Assembly: GCF_018343615.1 (NCBI RefSeq)
Contig: NZ_JAGYPI010000001.1
Span: 1,568,960 to 1,632,959 of the forward strand
Direction of reading: 5' to 3'
Origin: Bacillus sp. FJAT-49736
Lineage (GTDB): Bacteria > Bacillota > Bacilli > Bacillales > Bacillaceae_C
DNA: 64,000 nt
The notes beneath the pieces are model-generated. The model saw nothing but the letters and a program-made list of their open reading frames with translations. It had not been told where the DNA came from and did no database searches. The translations under genes were made by a program, and so were the position numbers. Below are positions 56,135-64,000 of this stretch, one piece after another; position 1 is the stretch's first letter, and each line of letters opens with the position of its first letter.

Positions 56135-57040
56135 TTAGTTTGGAGTAACAACATTTAAATCGTCTGACATCATTAAGCTACCAGGAGTGGTTGATATATC
56201 AATTGTCGTCTTTTCTAAAATAAGCTTTTGCTTAGGATAAATGAGATCCACATTTTTTAAATTATTTAGATCAATAATCGAGTTTAAGGAGATATTCATC
56301 TTCCTTGCAATATCGTAAAGAGTATCTCCTTTTTTCACAATATATGTAACTTGTTTTTCGTGAGTATTTTGATAAACAACCTGACTAAAATTTGGATATA
56401 CGTTTTGATTGCCATTCAAATCTATAGATAATTCTTCCACCTTGTAAAATGGTTGGAAAACGAATTTTTTCGGTTCTACTAATTCTGGCTTTGAAACCTC
56501 TGATATGCCATATGGATCATGCTGCAATGCAAATACAAGCTGACCTAATTCACCATGCCCAAATACAATAAACGGGTTAATCGCATTCTTTTTATCGATT
56601 GTCCATTCACCTTTATGTATTTCAAAATGCAGATGTGTTCCTGTCGACTCACCGCTATTGCCCATTAATCCGACTATTTCACCTTTTTGTACATGCTCCC
56701 CTTCTGAAACCATTCTATTTGATAAATGTGCATAAACCGTTTCATATCCATTTTCATGATGGACGAACACAACATTGCCATATGACGGGGAATAATATGA
56801 TTTTACAACCTTCCCCTCTTCAACTGAATATACTGGAGATTTATATGTACCAGCAATATCTATACCTTTATGATGTCCTCCTCTGGTATCAAATAAATCT
56901 GAAATTTCCCCTTTAGCAGGAAAATACCAATTTTCAGTGCTTGTTTTAATATCTAAATTAGCGGCATATGATTTTCCGCCTGTAATCATTAATATAACAA
57001 AAATAGCCATTAACAAATGGATTATGATCTTTTTCATCAT
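56135..57040 (-). CDS. Secreted M23 peptidase with C-terminal LysM domain
   Basis: This 301-aa exported protein has a signal peptide (IHLLMAIFVILMITGGKSYA), then an M23 (lysostaphin-type) domain with the zinc ligands in GGHHKGIDIAG and THLHFEIH, and a LysM domain (TYIVKKGDTLYDIARKMNI) near residue 230. It should bind and perhaps cut peptidoglycan; all metal ligands appear present. It is not named here, since several spore and wall M23 proteins share this plan. GGAGGAG precedes two adjacent ATGs, and either could start. Confidence 0.85.
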   Translation of the reverse strand: MMKKIIIHLLMAIFVILMITGGKSYAANLDIKTSTENWYFPAKGEISDLFDTRGGHHKGIDIAGTYKSPVYSVEEGKVVKSYYSPSYGNVVFVHHENGYETVYAHLSNRMVSEGEHVQKGEIVGLMGNSGESTGTHLHFEIHKGEWTIDKKNAINPFIVFGHGELGQLVFALQHDPYGISEVSKPELVEPKKFVFQPFYKVEELSIDLNGNQNVYPNFSQVVYQNTHEKQVTYIVKKGDTLYDIARKMNISLNSIIDLNNLKNVDLIYPKQKLILEKTTIDISTTPGSLMMSDDLNVVTPN

Positions 57041-57201
57041 TTTCTCCTCCTTGGACTACTCTTGCTTTACATTATGACATCTTGATTTATATTAGAACAA
57101 AATGTCAAAATTGAGTTTGCTAGAGCAAAAATTAGTGTATACGATTCGGGAAAATATATTCATGTAAAAGTAAAATCTAACCACAATATCTAAATTTGGG
57201 C

Positions 57202-57230
57202 AAAAAAAAGAAGCCGCGTTAACGACTTCT
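57202..57230 (-). terminator. Terminator of sigX-rsiX
   Basis: GAAGTCG and GCGGCTTC form a hairpin (one G-U) followed by TTTTTTTT on the minus strand. Confidence 0.75.
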
Positions 57231-57235
57231 ATATT

Positions 57236-58408
57236 TTATTTAACATTTATTCGATTTGGAGCAATGGGAACCTCAACTGGCTTTGAAAGGTCGAAGCCAT
57301 CCCATTGCAGAGGCTCAATATTTTCAAATTGAACATATTGATATCCGAAATTTTTAGCGGTAAGTAAAATAGCTTCTAACATTTGCATCGGGTTTTTTTC
57401 TTCTTCCAATTGTATTTTATTTGTAAATTCGATTGTTGCTTGCTCCGATGTTGTTTCCTTTACATTTAAATCCATGTTCATTACCGGCTGGTGAAAATCA
57501 TCTGGTTTTATTTTCATTGCCTTTAAGGCTGCTTGCAGATTTGGAAAAGTCTCGTCTGTTGGCAATAAATATTCATCCCCATTACTGGACTTATATAAAT
57601 AAAACGCATTACGAGGAGTTTTGTTTATTATAAAGTTTTCCTTCACTTTTCCAATTTGCCCTAATTCAATCTGATTGCCATTTTCATCCGTTATATCCAC
57701 CTTATTAATATCTTGATATACAAATGAATACTGAACAATTCTGTCAAAATTTAATTGTACTTGCTCAGAGATAGACGGTAAAGAAGTCTTCGGTATAATT
57801 ACATGAATCTTTTTTTCGGCAGCATTGTATTTCATTTCTACATTGGATGGCAGAAAATTCTCGGCCATTGGCAGCGTCTTCGTGATAGCTGATACATTTT
57901 CCTTATATTGCTCTGCCCAATCAGCCTTATCCTTATTGGCTAAAATACTTACAGGGACAACTACTGCATCCTCTGTGAAGATACTGTAAGTAAATACAGA
58001 TTTTCCAGCCAAATCTTCCGGATACACAGCAGTCTTACTTATTTGATCTTTAGCGCTTTCAGTAAAAAGGTTAACCTTTTCCGATTTTTCTGCTTTATCT
58101 GCTTTATCTGCTTTACCTGCTACCTTACTAGCAGATTTGTGCGCTATATCTTGACCTCTCGACATATTCATTGATTTGCTTTGCTGCTGACCCTCATGTA
58201 AAAATAATGGGGTAACTAGCACAAAAAGGATTGCTGCGGCAAGGACAGATAATGCAGGTATCAAAAAAAGCTTTTTATTTTTTTGCTGTTTATCTAACTT
58301 CAGGTGAACACTTCTGTAAATTTCATCGCTTTTTCTATTATCATTTATTTTAGGCATACTCTGTAGAAGTTCTTCTATTTGATTTTCATCAAAAGGTCGA
58401 TTAGCCAT
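57236..58408 (-). CDS. rsiX: Anti-sigma-X factor RsiX
   Basis: RsiX holds the ECF factor SigX at the membrane. The 390-aa protein starts with a short cytoplasmic domain (residues 1-50), has one transmembrane helix (LFLIPALSVLAAAILFVLVTPL) and a large external domain after a Lys-rich spacer with KADKADKAEKSEK repeats. The ATG at 58406-58408 overlaps the end of sigX by 8 bp, with AAAGGGGGG inside sigX as its ribosome site. The overlap favours balanced synthesis of the pair. Confidence 0.9.
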   Translation of the reverse strand: MANRPFDENQIEELLQSMPKINDNRKSDEIYRSVHLKLDKQQKNKKLFLIPALSVLAAAILFVLVTPLFLHEGQQQSKSMNMSRGQDIAHKSASKVAGKADKADKAEKSEKVNLFTESAKDQISKTAVYPEDLAGKSVFTYSIFTEDAVVVPVSILANKDKADWAEQYKENVSAITKTLPMAENFLPSNVEMKYNAAEKKIHVIIPKTSLPSISEQVQLNFDRIVQYSFVYQDINKVDITDENGNQIELGQIGKVKENFIINKTPRNAFYLYKSSNGDEYLLPTDETFPNLQAALKAMKIKPDDFHQPVMNMDLNVKETTSEQATIEFTNKIQLEEEKNPMQMLEAILLTAKNFGYQYVQFENIEPLQWDGFDLSKPVEVPIAPNRINVK

Positions 58409-58937
58409 ATTGCCGTGCCCCCCCTTTCTGATCCTTTTCATTCATCCACTTTCTTAAGGCGGCTAATGCTCGATGCTGTGTTGTTTTTACTTTACTTTCA
58501 GACCAATTCAATATTTCAGCAGTTTCGGAAATACTTAGATTATTTAAGTATCGTAAAACTATCACCATTTTTTGGTCCTTTGTACAAAAATCTAAGCATT
58601 GATATAAAAGCCGGATATTTTCATTTTTCATGGCAATTTCCTCTGGCAGTGGACCTAGGTCACTCACCTGATTCTTATTCCAATCGAAAACCTCCATCAT
58701 TCTATTTTTTAAGCTTTTTTGTTTTCGAAAATGATCAATCGCTACATTTCTGGCAATGGAAAAAAGCCATGTCTTCTCAGAACTCTTCCCTTCAAAATGA
58801 TGGTACGATTTTAAGACTCTGATATAGACCTCCTGAGTTAGATCTTCAGCGACGTCACGATTTTTTACCATATAAATTAAAAATTGAAACAAATCTTGAT
58901 GGTATTTGTTGTATATTTCCTTAAAGACGGAGTCCAT
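58401..58937 (-). CDS. sigX: ECF RNA polymerase sigma factor SigX
   Basis: SigX in bacilli controls cell-surface charge and resistance to cationic peptides. The 178-aa protein has region 2 (DLFQFLIYMVKNRDVAEDLTQEVYIRVLKSYHHFEG, read in parts; KTWLFSIARNVAIDHFRK) and region 4 (LNNLSISETAEILNWSESKVKTTQHRAL). It follows a promoter of SigX type, so it should activate itself. It lies next to resDE, as in B. subtilis. Confidence 0.94.
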   Translation of the reverse strand: MDSVFKEIYNKYHQDLFQFLIYMVKNRDVAEDLTQEVYIRVLKSYHHFEGKSSEKTWLFSIARNVAIDHFRKQKSLKNRMMEVFDWNKNQVSDLGPLPEEIAMKNENIRLLYQCLDFCTKDQKMVIVLRYLNNLSISETAEILNWSESKVKTTQHRALAALRKWMNEKDQKGGARQYG

Positions 58938-58963
58938 TATCCCCCTCCTCCGCTATTTAGTTA

Positions 58964-58989
58964 GTCGAAAATAATGATAAAAAGTTACA
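58964..58989 (-). promoter_or_regulatory. Autoregulatory SigX-type ECF promoter
   Basis: On the minus strand TGTAAC (58984-58989), a 16-bp spacer and CGAC (58964-58967), 27 bp before the sigX ATG. Both hexamer and tetramer match the SigX consensus of B. subtilis. Confidence 0.75.
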
Positions 58990-59025
58990 AAATACTAATA
59001 ATTTTTTATCTTTTTTATTCTACCA

Positions 59026-59062
59026 AAGAAAAAAAGAAATGCGCTAATTTTTTTAGCGCATA
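59026..59062 (-). terminator. Terminator of resDE
   Basis: ATGCGCTAA and TTAGCGCAT pair across a T-rich loop, followed by TTTCTTTTTTT on the minus strand. It lies beyond the family A element, so the element should be in the resDE transcript. Confidence 0.8.
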
Positions 59063-59085
59063 CTATTCATATACCTATGTTATAC

Positions 59086-59443
59086 ATGGACAAGGCGCTT
59101 TTTTTCCGGCTCCAAGTGAAATTGCACTTCAAATTTCACCAAGTGAAATTGCACTTCAAATTTCACCAAGTGAAATTGCACTTCAAATTTCACCAAGTGA
59201 AATTGCACTTCAAATTTCACCAAGTGAAATTGCACTTCAAATTTCACTCATCCATACGCCGATGAGCAAGGCGGTTTCGCTTTCCTTTTTGTCTAGCTGC
59301 ACCGCCTATCGGCTAGTGGATTTCTCCGTCTCCTCCCTACGATAAGTCAACATCGACTCGTTCCTCGTTGTGTTTCCTTTATCTCAGGAGAAGACTACGA
59401 AATACATACGCCGATGAGCAAGGCGGTTTCGCTTTCCTTTTTT
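59086..59443 (-). repeat. Family A element, copy 5: full core plus five-unit hairpin array
   Basis: Read on the minus strand there are two modules. The first (59443-59291) has the head ACCGCCTTGCTCATCGGC, a core with GGGAGGAGACGGAGAAATCC and the tail GGTGCAGCTAGACA. The second repeats the same 38-bp head (plus-strand 59253-59290 equals 59405-59442) and carries five exact 27-bp units (59113-59247) with arms GTGAAATT and AATTTCAC. Head and tail of the first module pair with each other. It lies between resE and its terminator. Confidence 0.85.
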
Positions 59444-59472
59444 TCACATGAAACAAGATTTCTCGTCATTTT

Positions 59473-61257
59473 TCACTGCTTTTCTACCTGATTGAAAGGT
59501 AAAAAGAAGGAAAATGTCGTGCCTTGTCCGATTGTACTTTTCACGGATATATTACCGTTATGTGCATCAACAATATTTTTAGCAATTGCGAGTCCCAATC
59601 CCGTTCCTGATTTTCCGCGGGTTCTAGCTTTATCTGCTTTATAAAAGCGCTCAAATACAAAGGGCAAGTCCTCTTCCGGGATTCCTGATCCATTATCCTG
59701 AACATGAATCGAAATTCCTTTTTCTTTACCATCCACAATAACTTTCACAGTCCCATGTTCCTGTGTATGCCTAATCGCATTGTCAATTAAATTCGTCAGA
59801 ACCTGTTCAATGCGATCAGGATCCAGATCAACGGATGAACGAATAGCGGATTCCATACTAAAAGATAGATTTACATTTTTATCGCGGGCAATACCTTGGA
59901 ACTTATTCGTTACCCTTTCAACAAAGGGTTTTATCTCGGTATCTTCCTTATATAAGGTTATGTGACCAGCTTCCATTCTGGCCAAATCCAGCAACTCATT
60001 TACAAGTCTTCCGATTCTCAATGTTTCATCATATATTATCTTCGCAAACTCTTTCTTTTCTTCCTCAGTAGCTGCAATATCATCAATTATTGCCTCGCTA
60101 TATCCCTGGAGCATTGCAATTGGTGTCCGCAGTTCATGTGAAACATTTGCAATAAAGTCATCTCGAAGCTTGTCCAATCTCCGTTCCTCCGTCATGTCAC
60201 GCAATACAGCTACAGCCCCACGAACATCCTTTTGATTGTAAAGTGGGCTGACAATTACAACGTATGAATGCCCTTGTATTTTTAATTCATCCGTTTGCTC
60301 CATTTCCGTATCGATTACCTTTTGAAGTAACGCTAATATTTCTTCTGGTGCAGAAAGATTTAAATTCTGGTGAGGATCATTCAACCATTGCTGTAAAAAT
60401 CTTTCACCAGGAGGATTGGTTATCAAAATAGTTCCATCCCGATCAAAGGTTAGTACCCCATCGGCCATACTGCTTAAAATAGAGGTAAGCTGCTCTTTCT
60501 CCTGCTGAAGGGCATTCATATTGAACTTCAATTGTTTTCCCATTTGATTAAAGGCTGTTGCCAGCTCACCTATTTCATCATGGGATAAAAAAGGCACTTT
60601 TGTATCAAATTTCCCCTTCGCAACCTCAATAGCAGCAATCCTCATTTTTCTTAAAGGTGCAGCAATTCTGGTCGATAAGAAAAAGGCAAAAAAGGTTGTT
60701 AATATTATAGCAATTCCGGCAGAAAGCAAAATAATTTTCGTCGTTTGCTGCGTTGTATCTTTTAAAACATTCAATGATTGATAGATAAAAATAGCCCCAT
60801 TATTACCTTTTTCAATATGCAAAGGCACACCTACAACAAGAGTATTATCATAGCGATTTCGAGATTTATCATTTGGCGGCTCTATTTCCTTCGTAACCGC
60901 CTGCTGATCTACAAAAACCTTTGATAGTTGTGTATCATTTATTATCTTTGTTGGTGTAATATTCTTATTTTTTATTTTTGCCGAAGTAACAATCTTATCT
61001 TTATTGTAAGCAATAATGACTTGAGCGGGTTTGTCCACTATTTCAAGTGCCATTTCGATCCCAACATTATTGTTTGGATGATCCTCCACAATATGGGCAA
61101 TTTTACTTGCTGTTGTTGTTAAATCCTGTTCAATTTGCGTTACATGATAGCTTTCAAAAAATTCCAGAAGCAATATTGTAAGGATGAAAAGAACAAAGGA
61201 AACCAAAAGAAGAATGGTTATCCATAGCTTGCCTACAACGCTTTTCCAAATTTTCAT
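59473..61257 (-). CDS. resE: Sensor histidine kinase ResE
   Basis: ResE phosphorylates ResD in response to oxygen limitation and nitric oxide. The 594-aa protein has two membrane helices around an external domain (residues 12-35 and 175-200), a HAMP linker, a PAS domain (ILSSMADGVLTFDRDGTILITNPPG) that is likely the sensing site, the phospho-acceptor HELRTPIAMLQGYSEAI and the ATPase boxes DNAIRHTQ, DNGSGIPEEDLP and GKSGTGLGLAIAK. It overlaps resD by 4 bp. Confidence 0.95.
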   Translation of the reverse strand: MKIWKSVVGKLWITILLLVSFVLFILTILLLEFFESYHVTQIEQDLTTTASKIAHIVEDHPNNNVGIEMALEIVDKPAQVIIAYNKDKIVTSAKIKNKNITPTKIINDTQLSKVFVDQQAVTKEIEPPNDKSRNRYDNTLVVGVPLHIEKGNNGAIFIYQSLNVLKDTTQQTTKIILLSAGIAIILTTFFAFFLSTRIAAPLRKMRIAAIEVAKGKFDTKVPFLSHDEIGELATAFNQMGKQLKFNMNALQQEKEQLTSILSSMADGVLTFDRDGTILITNPPGERFLQQWLNDPHQNLNLSAPEEILALLQKVIDTEMEQTDELKIQGHSYVVIVSPLYNQKDVRGAVAVLRDMTEERRLDKLRDDFIANVSHELRTPIAMLQGYSEAIIDDIAATEEEKKEFAKIIYDETLRIGRLVNELLDLARMEAGHITLYKEDTEIKPFVERVTNKFQGIARDKNVNLSFSMESAIRSSVDLDPDRIEQVLTNLIDNAIRHTQEHGTVKVIVDGKEKGISIHVQDNGSGIPEEDLPFVFERFYKADKARTRGKSGTGLGLAIAKNIVDAHNGNISVKSTIGQGTTFSFFLPFNQVEKQ

Positions 61258-61970
61258 TCAGAAGTAACCTCAAACTTATAGCCTACACCCCAAACAGTAA
61301 TAATCATTTTTGCCGCACTTTCAGAAACACGGTTCAATTTTTCTCTTAGCCTTTTCACATGTGTGTCCACTGTTCGTAAATCCCCAAAAAATTCGTAATG
61401 CCAAACTTCTTTCAACAAATGCTCTCGATCAAATACTTTATCAGGTGATTTTGCTAAAAAGTACAATAACTCATATTCTTTAGGAGTAAGATTCACTTCC
61501 ACTCCGTCTGCAGTAACACGATGAGCATCATTATCAATAGATAAATGCGGATACACTATAACATCTTTTGCCTTTGTATCCGTATTCAAAAAACTAGTTG
61601 TAGAAGATCTTCTAAGGAGTGCTTTTACTCTGAGAACAACCTCTCGAGGACTGAATGGTTTTACTATATAATCATCTGTCCCTACTTCAAAGCCTTCGAC
61701 CCGATTTGCCTCTTCCCCTTTCGCTGTTAGCATAATTACAGGTGTTGACTTCACAGCACGAAGCTCTTTACATACCTCAATGCCATTTTTCCCTGGCATC
61801 ATTAAATCTAATAAAATACAATCATAATCATTTTCAATCGCCTTTATTAAGGCGGATTCCCCATCTTCTGCTTCTTCAATTAAATAATTTTCTCTTTCTA
61901 AATACATTTTTAATAATCTTCTAATCCGATCCTCGTCATCAACAACTAAAATTCTCGCTTCATGTTCCAT
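61254..61970 (-). CDS. resD: Response regulator ResD
   Basis: ResD activates genes of respiration, including cytochrome assembly and nitrate use. The OmpR-type protein (238 aa) has the receiver acidic pocket VVDDEDR, phospho-acceptor Asp in CILLDLMMPGKNG, LTAKGEE and the C-terminal winged helix (LTPKEYELLYFLAKSP, KRLREKLN). It heads resDE, separated from resC by a terminator. Confidence 0.95.
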   Translation of the reverse strand: MEHEARILVVDDEDRIRRLLKMYLERENYLIEEAEDGESALIKAIENDYDCILLDLMMPGKNGIEVCKELRAVKSTPVIMLTAKGEEANRVEGFEVGTDDYIVKPFSPREVVLRVKALLRRSSTTSFLNTDTKAKDVIVYPHLSIDNDAHRVTADGVEVNLTPKEYELLYFLAKSPDKVFDREHLLKEVWHYEFFGDLRTVDTHVKRLREKLNRVSESAAKMIITVWGVGYKFEVTSE

Positions 61971-61998
61971 GAAGAATACCCCCTACTTGAATTTTTTT

Positions 61999-62025
61999 AA
62001 AAAAAGCCCCCACTATAGTGAAGGC
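61999..62025 (-). terminator. Terminator between resC and resD
   Basis: GCCTTCACTATAGTGGGGGC folds on itself and is followed by TTTTTTT on the minus strand. It separates the cytochrome assembly genes from the regulators and may be leaky. Confidence 0.75.
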
Positions 62026-62076
62026 AAATATTTTATGACGAAAATAGTCGTCTATATCATTATCTGTTATGAAATA

Positions 62077-63264
62077 TTATGCATATGAATGTAAGCCCGC
62101 GATAACTAAATTTACGGCTACGAGATTAAACATTATTATTGCAAAGCCAATGACCGCAAGCCATGCGGACTTGCTTCCATGCCAACCCTTGGAAAGACGC
62201 AAGTGTAGAAAAGCAGCGTAAAATAACCAAGTAATAAGTGCCCAGACTTCCTTTGGATCCCAGCTCCATGCTTTACTCCAAGCAACCTGTGCCCATATCA
62301 TTGCAAAAATAAGTGCTCCTAATGTAAAAACCGGGAACCCTATTAATACTGAACGATAACTAATTTCATCCACTAAATCCAGTTTAATATTTTTCACTAA
62401 AGGCTGCAACAATGCACCTATGCGCTTACGGCTAATTAATCTAATAAATAGATACAAAATTAATCCTGTAGCTAAGGACCATATAAGTGTATTCAGCTTT
62501 GCTGCATTCAATAGTGCAGGCACATAGAATAGCGGCTTAAATTGAGCTGTATTTTGAATTTCTCCTTCGTGCGGTCCTACAATTGCAGGTAATTCATATT
62601 TTAAGCCTTGTTCTCCCACTTGCTTTACTCCATTTTTATCTACCCAATTAAAAGTTGCGGAATAATGCATTGTATTGAATACAGAAGTGATAATAACAAA
62701 ACCTAAAACAGATATTAAGGAAAACATTACGAATTCAAGCCAAAAAGTACTTTTACTTTTCTCATTCTGATTAATAGCTTTTACTAAATAAATTAATCCA
62801 GCAGCGAAACTAATGGCTAATATAGCCTCACCAGCAGCAGCAGTGGTAACATGAATATGTAGCCAATAGCTTTTCAATGATGGAACTAATGGATTCACTT
62901 CTCTAGGAAACATACTTGCGTATGCGATTATCAAAAGTGCTACTGGTAAAGCAAAAACTCCAAGCACTGCTGTTCGATAAATAAAGAATATGATAATAAA
63001 TGCTGCAACCAACATCATTCCAAAGAAAGTGGTGAATTCAAACATATTACTAACAGGTGCGTGACCTGATACAATCCAGCGCAAAATAAAATAACCTAAT
63101 TGACAAATAAATCCAACAATAGAGACAAGGATACCTATTTGTCCCCATTTGTTAACCGCCTCACCCTTTTTCGAATTGGTTCTGATAGCTCCACCGAAAA
63201 AGAATGTTCCTATTAAATATAAGATGAATGCTATAAACAATAAATTACTGCTTATATTTAACAT
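62077..63264 (-). CDS. resC: Cytochrome c biogenesis protein ResC (CcsA family)
   Basis: ResC with ResB exports haem and attaches it to apocytochromes c such as QcrC. The polytopic protein (395 aa) shows the CcsA haem-handling motif [15 protein letters not shown] with flanking His residues ([29 protein letters not shown]). The ATG at 63262-63264 has GGAGGG at proper spacing, whereas the ATG two codons earlier sits on the site. It starts 12 bp after resB. Confidence 0.94.
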   Translation of the reverse strand: MLNISSNLLFIAFILYLIGTFFFGGAIRTNSKKGEAVNKWGQIGILVSIVGFICQLGYFILRWIVSGHAPVSNMFEFTTFFGMMLVAAFIIIFFIYRTAVLGVFALPVALLIIAYASMFPREVNPLVPSLKSYWLHIHVTTAAAGEAILAISFAAGLIYLVKAINQNEKSKSTFWLEFVMFSLISVLGFVIITSVFNTMHYSATFNWVDKNGVKQVGEQGLKYELPAIVGPHEGEIQNTAQFKPLFYVPALLNAAKLNTLIWSLATGLILYLFIRLISRKRIGALLQPLVKNIKLDLVDEISYRSVLIGFPVFTLGALIFAMIWAQVAWSKAWSWDPKEVWALITWLFYAAFLHLRLSKGWHGSKSAWLAVIGFAIIMFNLVAVNLVIAGLHSYA

Positions 63265-63276
63265 TGCCATCCCTCC

Positions 63277-64000
63277 TTATTCTATCTCTATTTCCTTATC
63301 TGTCTTTTTCTCCTGCTGATCGATTGGTTCTGGTAAACTTGTTCCCTCTAAGATTGAATTAAGTTCTCTTTTCATACCATAGTAGTTTTTATTAGTATGT
63401 GCAGCAATTAAAACTCGCCCATTAATTTTTTCTAGCCAAATTCTACGGTGGTTCCAATATGCACCTTGAATAACACCAAACATAAAGATAGCTCCTCCAA
63501 CAGCTAAAATCCACAAGGTTAAATCCTTATGTACCGTTAAAGCAGATACATTACGAGTTTCAATGCCGACAAAGGACATTTTATATTCATTTGTTCCTAA
63601 AGGTTCAACATTTTGTCTGATCGCAACGAAGCTGACCTCGCCTTTTGGATGTTCAGGTGTGAACATTTTAAAGAGAAAAGCAGGATTATCGGGAATCGGA
63701 GAATCTGATTGTGGTTCCCCGTCCTTAGCAAAACCAGTGAAATTAGGATAATAGCCTACCAATTTTACTTTATATCCTTTTTGTAGATTATAAACATCTT
63801 TTGGATTAAATAAATCAATTTTCACCTGACCATAAGTTTTCCCTGTTTTTTTGTTCATTAATTGCAAGGTCATCGTTTTCAATTCATTGAGCTTATAATC
63901 CATTTGATAGACGGAATAATGATCAAATTCTAATGGATGATTTACTTTAATTTGATCATCTTTTACCTTAACTAGCTTATCTGTTTCGCCGGGAAGCGCA
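63277..64000 (-). CDS. resB: Cytochrome c biogenesis protein ResB, C-terminal part (cut by window edge)
   Basis: ResB is the membrane partner of ResC in system II cytochrome c maturation. The frame is open from the window end (ALPGETDKLVKVKDD) through to 63277; the internal Met at 63903 is not the start. Visible are the large extracytoplasmic domain (VKLVGYYPNFTGFAKDGEPQ), the last transmembrane helix (LTLWILAVGGAIFMFGVIQGAYW), then HRRIWLE and a charged cytoplasmic tail. resA is expected to the right. Confidence 0.93.
   Translation of the reverse strand, partial: ALPGETDKLVKVKDDQIKVNHPLEFDHYSVYQMDYKLNELKTMTLQLMNKKTGKTYGQVKIDLFNPKDVYNLQKGYKVKLVGYYPNFTGFAKDGEPQSDSPIPDNPAFLFKMFTPEHPKGEVSFVAIRQNVEPLGTNEYKMSFVGIETRNVSALTVHKDLTLWILAVGGAIFMFGVIQGAYWNHRRIWLEKINGRVLIAAHTNKNYYGMKRELNSILEGTSLPEPIDQQEKKTDKEIEIE

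Overview
The window is a stretch of chromosome from an endospore-forming Bacillaceae (Bacillus sensu lato). It is AT-rich and almost all genes read on the minus strand. Spore genes (spoIVA, sleB, ypeB, cotJABC, ypjB), bacillithiol genes (bshA, bshB1, ypdA), the menaquinol:cytochrome c reductase operon (qcrABC) and the resBCDE block occur in an order very close to that of Bacillus subtilis. No rRNA, tRNA, CRISPR array, prophage or transposase gene was seen.

Layout from left to right. 1-6166: panB (partial), birA, cca, bshA, bshB1, mgsA, dapB, ypjD. 6362-9771: a YitT-family gene on the plus strand, a yugP-like metalloprotease, ypjB, ypjA. 9880-14566: qcrCBA, ypiF, ypiB, ypiA. 14620-21978: a degenerate amidohydrolase-like gene, then the aromatic block aroC-aroB-aroH-hisC-tyrA-aroA, without the trp genes that sit inside it in B. 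subtilis. 22127-27911: cheR, ndk, hepT-menG-hepS, mtrB, folE, hbs. 28149-35073: spoIVA, yphF, a DUF2768 gene, gpsA, der, yphA, ypzI. 35152-42203: ypfD, plsC, cmk, ypfB, motI-like ypfA, ypeB-sleB, prsW. 42363-50660: ansA, ypdA, gudB, ypbH, ypbG, a CBS protein, cotJABC, ypbF. 50784-58937: ypbE, ypbD, recQ-like recS, ypbB, fer, ribU with an FMN riboswitch, an M23/LysM peptidase, rsiX-sigX. 59473-64000: resE, resD, resC, resB (partial).

Functionally the window is mostly housekeeping: respiration and its redox control (qcr, res, menaquinone side chain and ring methylation), aromatic amino acids, thiol redox (bacillithiol), GTPases and envelope lipids, plus sporulation and germination.

The unusual content is intergenic. 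(A) A dispersed element occurs at five loci. It has a conserved head (around GCGCCTTG...GGCGTATGGATGAGTG), usually a tandem array of 2-7 copies of a hairpin-forming unit with a period of about 27 bp, and usually a tail (GGAGCTAGAC-like). Four of the five copies lie between a gene's stop codon and its terminator, in the gene's own direction, so they should be transcribed as 3' UTRs. Three of the window's five convergent gene junctions carry one. (B) A MITE-like family has GGCT(A/C)TTTT terminal inverted repeats and flanking 8-bp duplications, features that match the ISL3 transposon family. Three copies have both ends and two look partial. One copy of B abuts one copy of A. (C) A 117-bp interval with long inverted ends lies upstream of spoIVA. 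Other regulatory signals include a well-formed autoregulatory SigX-type promoter, an FMN riboswitch followed by a terminator, and CcpA-type cre-like sites upstream of gudB and ndk.
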